Source: Pithys albifrons albifrons (taxonomy: Eukaryota > Chordata > Aves > Passeriformes > Thamnophilidae). From it: DNA of 64,000 nucleotides. The first letter of the stretch is position 1. Each line of letters starts with the position of its first letter. Positions 38,338-48,960 of this stretch are shown piece after piece. The stretch spans positions 8,956,501 through 9,020,500 of the forward strand of contig NC_092475.1 of NCBI RefSeq assembly GCF_047495875.1. Direction: 5' to 3'. The notes beneath the pieces are model-generated. The model had not been told where the DNA came from, searched no databases, and worked only from the letters and a program-made list of their open reading frames with translations. The position numbers and the translations under genes are program-made.

Positions 38338-41206
38338 CTTCAGGATATACAGTGGGAAGCAAGAGCAGAACATGAGTGTTTGTCATATAAAGGTAAAAAT
38401 ACAAGTTTAGGAATTAACGATTTTCAGCTACATTTCAATCTAACAAACTCTTTTTTCCTACACTTTCTTTTATATATTTATGTTCAAATACACATATATA
38501 CTTAATTATCTGCATTACCCAAACAGGTCTCTTAAATAACAGTCAAACAAATTCATCATAAAAAATATCTGAGTCAGCTACATCCTGTATCCATGCCCGA
38601 ATGCACTTCTCCTAAGATGGGTAAACCATGAATAATATTGTTTTCAAAAACAATTTCTGAACAAATAGTTTTGTTCTAGAATTAAACAAACTCACTGACT
38701 CATGAACTTTCTGAACACTTATCAGATGCAAGCAGTGATTAACAAAGCAACAGGACCTTCAGCAAAATAACCTCAAGACTTCTGCTCTCAACAGTTATTT
38801 TTCACTTGCATTATATTTTCAGCTTTGTTATCAGAACGTTTATTGGCAAGTTATACAGGAGGGTTATCATCTATTCACAGTTAGATATAACATACAGTTC
38901 AGGAACAATAGGTAAGCCCTGAAGCCACAGAAATCTTTTCATTTCTAAACCCAGGCAATTAAACTGACAATTTACAGGGGGAACAGCAATAGCTGAATTA
39001 AACATTGCAAGATGAAACCCTTGCTGGTAATGAAAGGGGTTGATATTTTATTCTGAGATGCTGCTGAGATTGCACAGCTGTATTATTAAAATAAACAGCT
39101 CAAAGGTGCATCTTATTATGAACCCTTTGGGTGTGATCCTTCCCTCCTTTCCATGTCTATTTGCACACAACAAAAAATGGCCATTGGACACTCCTCGAGT
39201 GCTGGGACTAAACAAAGACCCTGTTGATGTTTGGCCCTTGGATTTACAGACTTCCCATGCTGTTGTCATCTTTTAGCACTTGTAGGCAAACCTGCCAAAA
39301 GACAAGTGGACTTGAGGTGCCCTTTCCCAAACATGCTGTTTTCCAGCATAATGACTCTTAAAAGCAATAAGCCTGTGTTTGCTCAGGTTTGGAGAAAGTT
39401 CTTACAGATCATGTTTTCTCTAATAAAAATCACTTATTTTAGCTTTAGGTGAGAGGACCTGTGATGCAATTTGTGTCCAAGTTAGCAACAAGATGACAAA
39501 GTTGCACTGTGAAAGGCAGGACGCTCATTTGGACCCTGAGGGAACATGTTCTGGTGCAAAATTCTGGCTTGGTTGCTGCTGAGGAAGGGAAGCGTGCACA
39601 GAGAAGCCACTTCTGCTCACATCCCATGCTTTCCAGTTCCATCAGCACTCTGCATGTGAGCATTCAACCTACCCCAGTTATAATTAATCTTCAGCCAATG
39701 GGCCTTTTTGGAAGTCTAAAAAATTGTTGTTAGACAGCGAAATAACTTAGCACCAAATTAATTTCCACACAATGTTCTGTTTTGTCTAGAAACTGGCCCA
39801 GTTTTATTTTTGTGCCTAAAAACAATACTGCTTCATTGTTCTTGGTTGTCAGCCAGGTGGGGTTTTTCATATGCTGTGCTGAGTATCTTAGAGAGGCTGT
39901 ATGGGCTGGGGGAGGGAAACCACTGCTCAAGGATGCTAAGAGGTCATCCACAGGATTTATAAGCAGCATATGGGCCTGACACATGTATGCCCTAAAGCCC
40001 CTAGGCAGTAGCAAATGGCTCTACTTTCACCTGCTCTAACAGGACAACTGTTCAGAGTTTGCCTTGGAAATCAGCCAGCTGATGTAAACACACAAGTAGC
40101 TCCAGGAGAGCGTCTCAAACTGTTCCTCTCATCATCCTGGTAGAGCTCTGGCTTTGCCAAGCCCACTTCTCCAACCTTCCAGACTTCTGCACTGAATCTC
40201 CCTTCAGTAAAAGCCTTGTCAATGGCTGTATAACAACTTCTTGTTGGGAGGAGACACTGTATTTTCCAAATAAATTAAGGTGTTTAAAAGCACAAAAGAA
40301 AAAAGGAGTGGAAACAAAACTTAAGCCATTTTAGGGGTGCAAGACTCAGCATTCATGGCATGATCCAGGAGTAAGAAGCCCAAAGCATTCTGTTACAGAG
40401 CTGTACCTAAACAAAAGAACATCTCTCTGGTCTTTAGGAACAGTAGGAACTTCCCAGCTCCCTCAAGAACTTGGTATTTCCATGCAGAGTTTGAGGATGC
40501 TCTTGATGCTTGGTTTACCAGGCATTCCTCTGTCAGGAGTGCTGGTTTAATTAGTTCCCTGTGAATCCCCAGCTGCTCCTGCCCAGCACTGTCTCCCCAC
40601 AGCTGCTGGCAAGGCTGTGCAGAAAAGCAGGGAACAAAGCTGACTGGGCTTAGCAATGTTACTGCACCTACAGCTCATAACAATCCACTTGAAAACAAAC
40701 CATCTTCCAAAACCAAAGTACTCTCTATCACTTCACCCATGCCTTATTCTGTCCTAGTTCTTCTCTAATAATATACAAGAAGTTTAATTTCTTAAAGCAG
40801 CTTGTGTCCTTGAGACTTCAGGAAGAATCAAAGAATGCAAAGCGTAGTTTTCATAAATATCATGTTTACTGCAAGAGACTCTGTCTTGGCAGTCAGTCAT
40901 GGAACACTCACCAGCTACTACTCCTATGTGGCACATCCTGCTGAACCTAAATTTCTCACACCCTACTAGTGACTGGCCCCAAACTTACCCAGTTTGTAAA
41001 AATATAGTCCATGGTTTGAAGAGCTGATAGGTAGTTCAAAGTAAATCTATTATTTTTACATAAGTCAGATTTTCCTGTGAGTCTAAAAAGAGAACATTGC
41101 TGTGCCACAAATGACATTTCACTCTAAGGCTTAATACTTCAGACACATTTTGCTGGCAGCAAGAGGACCATGTCCCTCAAAGGTATTGTGACAACAGAGT
41201 ACTCAC
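38338..41206 (-). other. EYA2: EYA2 intron (2.9 kb)
   Basis: This is a GT-AG phase 1 intron splitting Ser101, with donor GTGAGT and a weak acceptor. It has no recognised element. Confidence 0.9.
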
Positions 41207-41349
41207 TGTAGGAGGGTATTCCATAGGGCTGCCCTGGAGGAGGATAGGCTGTGTATGCAGCAGCCTGCTGGATTCCCGTGCTGTACTGAGTCTGTCCATA
41301 CGTTGCCATTGTTGGGAAAGATGGGACTGTCACTATATGGGGATAATGT
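41207..41349 (-). CDS. EYA2: EYA2 coding exon 3, Tyr-rich N-terminal region
   Basis: The exon is 143 nt, with acceptor TTCTGAATAG and donor GTGAGT. It encodes residues 54-100 plus split codons at each end. The sequence begins [14 protein letters not shown] and continues [14 protein letters not shown] and [14 protein letters not shown]. The Tyr, Gln and Pro-rich blocks are typical of the EYA transactivation region and align well with human EYA2 (MAAYGQTQYSAGIQQ, AYGIPSY). An internal Met67 at 41309-41307 could serve as an alternative start, but nothing here shows that it is used. Confidence 0.95.
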
Positions 41350-41967
41350 CTATTCAGAACAAGAAAACAGAAGGTCTAAGGCAATAGTTACTGTACATGA
41401 TCTTCTAGAGCACAAGTGGAACACTTTCAGACAGCTTGATAAAATAACATCAAAAGTATCATGCTGAGTACTTTGAGAACCTGGAATTACCTAGACTGGA
41501 GCAAAAGTTTGTTTCAGTGTATGGCTCCTGACAGAAGATATCAAAATAAGCTACCTAAATGCATGGGGATTTACAGACTGCACAAAATATATGCAAGTTA
41601 AAAAAATACAATAAAATAAACACTCTATTTTCATGTTTCATTTTGAGTTTGCCAAACAAGTGAGTGTGATAGGAAGCCTCTGACATTTCTACATATCCCT
41701 CTGTGGTCACTCATAAACACAACAATATTCAAACTGATAAGGTTTGGATTCCCAGGGGTATGAAAACACAGCGCACAGTACCTCAAACCTTATTTCACTC
41801 CAGATCTAAGAAGATTAAGAACCAGTTACTCCATTGTGCCAGAAACGTGCACAGGAACAGGTGGATGGGCTTAGGGCAGATGTTTTTTAAGGTGACAGAA
41901 GTCTGCACAAAATGGCTGTTCAGCAAAACACAGTTTTTAAATTACAGCACTTGGCACGAGCACTCAC
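41350..41967 (-). other. EYA2: EYA2 intron (618 bp)
   Basis: This is a GT-AG phase 2 intron inside the Lys53 codon, between the 49-nt exon and the PHIV exon. I see nothing else. Confidence 0.78.
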
Positions 41968-42016
41968 TTTGTGGTGTACAGATGGAGAGGACACTGTGGT
42001 GCTGCTTTGCTGCTGC
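41968..42016 (-). CDS. EYA2: EYA2 coding exon 2 (49 nt)
   Basis: This short exon enters in phase 1 and leaves in phase 2. It has acceptor TTTTCCAG and donor GTGAGT. It encodes residues 38-52, SSKAAPQCPLHLYTT, with split Gly37 and Lys53 codons. It is the exon needed to change phase between the ATG exon (ends phase 1) and the exon at 41207-41349 (starts needing one base). The joined product LYTTKHYPHI resembles the EYA4 stretch QLYPSKPYPHI and the human EYA2 stretch around GITKSAPLRVSQLFSR. Support comes from splice sites, phase and weak similarity. It is too short to be found as an open frame. Confidence 0.78.
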
Positions 42017-45000
42017 CTGGAAAACAAAATTAAAGGGTCTCAGATTTTCATTATGTTCTGTTCTGTGGCCAAGCTGATACCCAAGTTGATACAATTGTTT
42101 TCACCACTGCTGGTTTGAGAAAAATATACAGGATTTAGAAAACTTTGTTTTTAGTGAATCTCCCCAAACTGAGGTAGGTAAGAGAGCTATTTTTTCACTT
42201 AACAACAAATAAAGATATAGTTTTTAACTGAGAATTATACCAATTGATTGAACTACCAGTTTCTTCTTCTCATCAGTTATGAGGCTGGGCTTTGGAGCCA
42301 TGACTCATATGCTCAAAGGTATAAAGGCAACTCCTATGATGGCTGAAGTGATTTAAGCTCACTCCACTTTTTGCTCTTTTGTTTTTATTGGTACTCTCCT
42401 AGACCATGACTCACTTTCTTAAATGCTCATTAAAACATATCAAATCAAAATAAATATTAAAAATGCAACACTGTAAATCTCCTTAATTTGAACTTTTTGA
42501 GTTAGCTATAGCCTACCTTATTGACTTGCCAGCAATTAAAAAAATTAAACTGGTAGAAGAAAACCTGTCACACCAGTTAGATGTGCAGGATGCCTTCTAA
42601 TGGACTAAACAGTTGTGTCCTGTAACACTACCAAAGAAAAACGTGCCACCAGCTTCAATATTTAGAGAAAAAATTAGGTTTCCTTCATTAAAGATAATAA
42701 TAAAAAAATTTAAATTAAAACCTGGAAGCTGTACTGAAAACATCATACCAAAATGCCACCTGCAGAAGCAGGTTGCCTCCAAAATGCCATCCAAATTTTG
42801 CTTCTTGGTTCCTGGCTGGAGCTGTTAGTTGTTATTTCAGCACTGTAAGTGCCAAAACACTCTCAAAATCATCAATAATCACATCAGGCACAAGTGATTC
42901 AGTCTCTACTATCTGCTGGCTGCATCAATGAACACACCAGACTAACTGCACACAGTTTCTCCACGCAGGGAGAACACCAAGGATTGCGATGCAGCACCAC
43001 CACCCTCAGCACAGGCTGCTGGCACCTCTAGTGCAATTTATTGCACAGCACAGGAAATATCACCCAATCTCATGCAGAAGGCGATTTCTCCACTGCAGGT
43101 GCACACGTTGGGTGGAAAGGGAGATTCCTGCAGTGCCTCCAGTGCTTGGCCCAGGCAGGACACACCTGCAGTGCTGCCCCATGTGTCGACAGGGACGTGC
43201 CCGAAATGATGCAGGTGGATTTGTACCTTCACTACAAAGTTGTACAAAATTTCATTTGTTTAGCTGTTGGTAAGTTAGTAAATCAAACATTTAAACTGGA
43301 TTTTATATAGTCAAATATGCAAGTACATATAAAGTCTAAATACATGCAAATAGTCCCACAGGTTTGGGTAACCTGTTACACCATAAACATGGACAGAATG
43401 TCTAAAAAAGATCCAACATGCTCACATATGAAATATTTGTTCTTCCTGATTTTGAAAATTTTCTCTCCTACACACCCCCTTTTCACAACATTTTACATGG
43501 CTTGATCATTTTTCATTGTAACATGGAGACTACACCAAACTTTTTAAAAACACTGCCATTTAATCTGATACCTTTTTATATTAAATTTCAACCATCATGA
43601 GTTCTAACTGAAAATATTAATTACTAGCCATTATGCTTTTTTTAGAATATGAAATTATGTAATCAACCACGAAACCTATACAGAAACAAAACCATAAGGA
43701 CTCTTCCTTCATGTCTTACAACCCTCAAATACCTTAGAAAAGTAAACCCAACACCCCTATAAAATGTGTTACAGTAATCTATTTCCCAAACTACAGGCAG
43801 AGAGGTTTAGTTTAAAAAACTGACAAAGGATACGTTATACAAATGCACATATTCATTTAAACATACATAGAAAAAAGACAGGTTTTAAATCCAAAACTGG
43901 GCTTACCTGACTCACCTTCAATCTCTTTATGAAAAATTTGCTTTGACTTACCTGAAAGAAAACAGTTTAGAAAATTAGATTTTTAGATTACGAAAACAAG
44001 AGCTACACTATTACCCTCATTACCAAAGTTACCTGAATTGCATTGAAGAAACAGACATTACAGTATTCATTCTTTTATTCATATTATCTTTTACATTGAC
44101 AAACAGCAGAACAGACAGTTTGAGCATAAGCTTAATTTATTTTCTACTTGGGAAAGACAACAGCTACAAATCTTTTATTTCTGAAAGACTAAGTACAGAG
44201 TAAATAAGTTTGCCAAGAATGCAAGCAGGAATTTACTGTGTGTGAATATGCAATATGCTACTGTCATCGAAAAGAAAAGGCAAAGTTAACCCTACAGGCA
44301 AAATGTGAACTTAAAATTTTTATGATGTAACTGCACATCTCATGATAAGCACCCATGAAAACAGCAGGCCAGACAGCTACATGGATATCTAAATGAGTAA
44401 GTACTATGACTAGACTTGGTTAATTTAAATCTGTATGTGTAATACAGAGCACAGATTTGTATGCATTTATTGGAGTAAGAGCTCTGTCAGTCTGAGAATT
44501 GACAAATACACAAGTATTTTCCTGTTCTTCAAATGAAGAGGAAGTATTTTCAAGGGAAAGAGCACAATCATGGTAGCACAGGGGATCATTCTGTAAAAAA
44601 CAACCATAATATTCCTGTAAGAAACACACCAGCATGAGCTGTCACTGCCAAACTGTGTCCAGCAGCACAACTGTGATGTTGGCTCTCATTTACATGGCAT
44701 CATAAAAAATAGTTCCTGCACCAAGATGGTTAAAAAATGATGCTCTTAATAATCATTTCTAGCTCTAATCTTTTACGCAAATAGTTACATTTAAGAAGAT
44801 GTTTTCTTTATATTGTTATTCCTTCTACTGCTCTTGTAAATAGGCAGTCATGATGTGCCTGATTTAATCATGGGATTCTTAATGCCTTAGCAAACATGCA
44901 AACAAAACATCTCCTGGGCTTCTAAGAGCCTATAAATGAAGGGTTAAACATCCTACTAAAATATAATAGCCAGTGCCTTTTCCTAACTCCCCTCTAACAG

Positions 45001-45805
45001 GAAGGCTGACAGATTCTGACCGCAGCAAACAATAGCTGGGATTGTACTAGCAAGAACTAGTTCAGCTGCATCACTTGCCAATAATTTTTTTAGCAGATTT
45101 AACATTCTTCTGTTTCCTTCACTTGAACAGTATGATGGGGCAGGGGGAAGGAGGAGGAGGAGAGCAGATAAATTTCCATCAGAGCCTCAGCCACTGAAAG
45201 AATTTGTCCTTGGTACCTGCCAAATGTGAAACTGCAGAGCAGAGGCCAGCAGGGCTCACCTTTCGGAGGTGGCAGCAATATATCAGAACCTCAGAGCGAT
45301 GCAAGCTGGGGCACAGAGCTGCTTTGGCAAGAGGTTTTCTGGCTGCCTGACACATTGCTGGGCCTGGGAGCCCCCACACTCCCCAACTTAAAAGCAGCAG
45401 CAAAAGCAGCACAGCCAGCAAAGCCCAGGGCTCATGCTGACACCACTGGGGCTCCACTGGGTCCAAACAAAAACTACCTGGTCTATACAAAATATGTTTT
45501 ATACCTGCAGTTTTTCCAGTGGAACATGCACATGCATGTGTGTACATGCAGGCACCAACTACACACAGATAAACATCTATGTATGGAATATTTCTATTTC
45601 ATTTGCATTCAAACCATTGCAGAACTAAAGGATTCAGCCACAACTGGAGTGTCTACAAAAAAAATACACAAAAATCTCAGTTGCTCACTTATACTGCAGA
45701 ATTAAATGTCAGAAGCAGAGGCCTTGCAGTGGCCAGTTCCCTTTGGTTACATACACATGTATGTTACATTAAAGCCAGCAAACAGTAAGCAGAAGAGCAG
45801 CCTAC
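42017..45805 (-). other. EYA2: EYA2 intron (3.8 kb) holding the candidate microexon
   Basis: This is a GT-AG phase 1 intron between DDIE and SSKAAP. It is AT-rich and contains the acceptor-donor cluster at 43907-43951. A purine-rich GGA-repeat tract lies at about 45135-45165 on the plus strand. No other gene is visible. Confidence 0.8.
43907..43951 (-). other. EYA2: Candidate alternative microexon or recursive splice site inside EYA2
   Basis: On the minus strand the acceptor TTTTCTTTCAG ends at 43952. The next bases are GTAAGT, itself a consensus donor. Two further donors follow: GTGAGT starting at 43915, which would close a 36-nt exon (43916-43951), and GTAAGC starting at 43906, which would close a 45-nt exon. 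Both versions enter and leave in phase 1. They are therefore in frame with the exons on either side and add 12 residues (KSKQIFHKEIE plus a split Gly) or 15. No stop codon is present. I recall no such segment in mammalian EYA2. It could be a cassette microexon, a recursive splicing site with its RS-exon, or chance. Confidence 0.45.
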
Positions 45806-45924
45806 CTTCTATGTCATCTGGAGCCGTGGCATAAATGTGAGAAAGGTTAAGCTTCAATCTGTCAGGGCACTCTCTATTTACAGTCAGACTGGGTGATATC
45901 ACTAGATCTAGCATTTCCTTATAC
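45806..45924 (-). CDS. EYA2: EYA2 first coding exon, with initiator ATG
   Basis: The exon is 119 nt. It starts after a pyrimidine-rich acceptor ending TTCAG at 45925-45926 and ends at the donor GTAGGC. The first 10 nt are 5' UTR. The ATG is at 45914-45912, with a purine (G) at -3. It opens residues 1-36, reading MLDLVISPSLTVN, which corresponds to the human EYA2 start MVELVISPSLTVN as I recall it. The remainder is KLNLSHIYATAPDDIE, and the last base gives a split Gly codon (phase 1). The few upstream codons stay open in frame, but family similarity begins exactly at this Met, which is why this start was chosen. The donor is weaker than consensus. Confidence 0.93.
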
Positions 45925-48829
45925 CTGAAGGAAAACAAAGGAAAAATACAATTTATTCATTAATTATGCATGCTTACTAATGATTCCATTTTTTTTCCCT
46001 AAGAGTATAAATATTAAAGCTGATTACCTAAACCCAGGCTTCATATAAATTCCACATAATAACATTCACTAAAGTTTTCATCAAAGGGAAACACTGAATT
46101 AAAATGCAGTACTTGCTTCCTTGGAGATTACACCTATCTGATTAATGCTTTCCATTTCTTCCTGGATTTTGCCATACAAAAACTAAATTCCTATCATATG
46201 CTATCAAAGCAAGAATGTACACACCAGTGTCCAGTGAGGCTCCAGAACAGATTACTACAGGTTGAAAAGGAAGCTGAGGGCAGTTAAGAGCTTTATCCAG
46301 CCTTACAAGATAATAAAGTTAGTGCTGGTGCCAGGGTCAGTTTTCCAGGGACACCCAAAGCAGGTACCTAATGACAACATCTCGGCCATTAGGTGGCAGT
46401 GACACAAGGGCAGTCCCTTTCACCTAAATAACCTCATGTGATGTGACCCAAAATTTTAAATTAACAAGATCTAGGACTTGCATCTCTGAAGAAAAACATA
46501 ATTGCTTATGTGTGCGTCTGATCTGCACTATAGTGAAAGCTTCAAACCTCTGCATTACACATAGTCCTGAAAAGAGAACTAAATCATTATTTCAGACCCT
46601 ATGTACAACACAAACAGGTCTACTCTGTCAACACCACCATTTTCAATATATGTGACTACCTCCAGCTATAGACCTATTCAGAAGTAGGCTCCAAAGACAC
46701 CCTTGAAACAGAGCTGCTTGCTTCCCTTGGAAGTGTTGGATGCTTTGGATGGGTACAAAATATGGCATTAAGTGCACAGATTTGCACACCTATGTTTGCA
46801 AGTTTGAGTAAAGACAATAGGGTCAGCACAGTGAAGAAATGGTGTGTTACATTCGATACCTGCATGACGACTTTTATGCAAGGCAGGTTTTCTGTGAAAC
46901 CTTTACCCCCCTAACATTCTCCTCTTGTTTCCTGTGCAACCAAAGCCTGCAGCTGGAACTGAGAAGGACCCACTGGCCAAAGAAAATCTGGAGCTAAATT
47001 TCTCAATTAATTGCATTTGGTTTTTTTTAAATACACACAATGCCACGGAAGCCTATTCTAATTTTCTAAGACTTAAACAAGGTATTTCACAGCTTTTGGT
47101 TCTAGCCCAGAGCAGATGATGAAAAGGGAACTCAAAGATGCCATGCCCATCTTTGCTTTCCACAGCCCCAGGGAGCATATCCTTACTTGAGTCCCCTGGA
47201 TGGTGGGAATTAGAGCTATTAGGCAAAAGCAGAACTTTGCTCTTGGACAGAGAAGGGCCTGGGCAAGAGCAGATGGGAGAGAGGGAATAGGGAGGTGAGA
47301 GGATCCAAGGCACCTGGAAGTTAAAAACAACAGCACATAAACCTGAAATCTGAAAGCCAGGCTCCTGCAACGCTATTCTATGCACTTCTGGGAGAAGCAA
47401 AGAGGTTTGTTTTGATTTTCTGTTTAAAAAACATTCTATGGCTGACATAACATTCTGAGAAACAGAAAACAACAAATCACATCATTTTTATCTGAACCTC
47501 CCCAAACACTTACAAAGTCTGCCCTTTGAGGGAGGGTAAGTATTGTTATGAATAGGCACAAATCAGATTCAGTATTTCCACCTTAACCGAACAGCAAAGA
47601 CCAAAGCTCAGCTCATTTTCACTTTTCCACCCAACAGCTGGGAAGGCACTCTGCCCAGGCAGAACATACACGAATCCTCTGTGAATCTGCAGAACAGCCA
47701 AAAATGGGTAGGAAGAGGCTCAACAATGCACAATGTCCTTTCTCCAGGTAGGATATGGCATTTCTACCTCCCTTGGAAAACCATGTGGGCATATGCCACT
47801 TTCATGACTAACACGACCTCAAGCCCAGAGGCCGGTAAAGGCTTCCTGAGCCCTGGAGGAGATCTTAAGTCAGCAGTGAATGACCAATGCAGCAGAAAGA
47901 CAGTACTCTGAATCCAGGACTTGTGTGATCTGTGTCCTGTGTGTCACAGATTTTCTAAGAAAACAAGACCAGCACAAAAATCAATGTTGCTTTGCAGCTA
48001 CATCTTTGTTGGTAGTGGGTCTCAAAGGGTTCCACCTTCAGATATCTCCCTGTAAGAGGAGCACAACTGACTCCCCCTCCTCCTTAGACACAGACAGACT
48101 GAAAATGCAGGTGCACAGGGACCACCACTTGTGCTCCCTCAACTGCATGGAAATGCCACAAGGAGTCAGAAGCACACACAGACAAAAAAGAATAGTTTCC
48201 AGGTGTACAAAATCCTACCTAAGCGACACAGTCCAGTGACAGAGCCAAGACAACAACCCAGGACTCTTCACCTAACCCCAAACAAAACACAGCTTGTCAG
48301 ATACTTGATTCACCCCTCACAGCACTAGAAGCAGCTATGCTGGGAGTTTTTATTCCTGAAATGGCTTATCTCACTCTTGCTGGCACAACCAGGCTGCTGC
48401 AAAGGGCTCAGGAAGATTTTTGTGGTGCTTCTCAGTGGGGCAGAACAAGGTCTTTCCTACAAAACTATGGCTCTTAGGACTCTCTGAAAAGCAGTAGGCT
48501 GGGCAGGGGCTCTTTTCCCAGAGGAATTATTTTATTCAAATCCACTAGCACCCAATTAAATTTTGTCTGCACGGCTGAGAAGGCAGGGTTCAGTTTTATA
48601 CTAGGTTTTCTTTTCCACTGTAAAAAACAGCCCATTTCTTTTCCACTTATTTCCTTAATGCTATACCTGAACTGAGGAAAAGCACTGCTGTCCCAGATCC
48701 TGCCAAGCTGGGGATGTTCTGCATTGTTTCTCAGATAACACATGCCCTTCAGCATAATCCAAAACCCCATCATTCATGACACTGCCCAGGCTGTTGCCAG
48801 GCGAACAGGAGCAGATGTTTAAAGGGAAA

Positions 48830-48960
48830 TGATCTTTTATAATGATTAATGACCTTTAATTACATCACTATTTAGAGATTTCATTAGCAGCTCTCTGACT
48901 GATGATTTTTCTGCTGGTTTTGTTCTGTTCACTTTTGTATTAACGAAGTCACAGCACATT
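48830..48960. promoter_or_regulatory. Candidate conserved non-coding element
   Basis: There is a dense run of ATTA/TAAT cores, including ATGATTAATGACC from 48842, TAATTA at 48857-48862, CATTAGC and TATTAAC, within 130 bp of otherwise ordinary sequence. This is the composition typical of homeodomain-bound developmental enhancers. It is inferred from motifs only. Confidence 0.22.

Larger units (their letters stand above)
1..45924 (-). other. EYA2: EYA2 gene, partial span (3' end truncated by the window edge)
   Basis: This entry covers the gene as far as it can be seen. Fourteen coding exons on the minus strand splice into 508 continuous codons that match eyes absent homolog 2. EYA2 was chosen over EYA1, EYA3 and EYA4 because of paralog-diagnostic segments: GTFASRYGK followed by [45 protein letters not shown], and [10 protein letters not shown] followed by [11 protein letters not shown] proteins bind SIX homeodomain proteins in the nucleus as coactivators. 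They also act as Mg-dependent HAD tyrosine phosphatases, with the H2AX C-terminal tyrosine as a known substrate. In chick, Eya2 acts with Pax, Six and Dach genes in placode and muscle development (established knowledge). Exon phases all join and every intron is GT-AG. The last coding exon is beyond the left edge. The 5' untranslated exon and promoter are not identified. Confidence 0.96.

Noticed and set aside
45226..45705. 159-codon open frame on the plus strand just downstream of the EYA2 ATG exon
   Set aside because: It has mixed composition, no recognisable domain and lies in an intron. I see no splice or promoter context.
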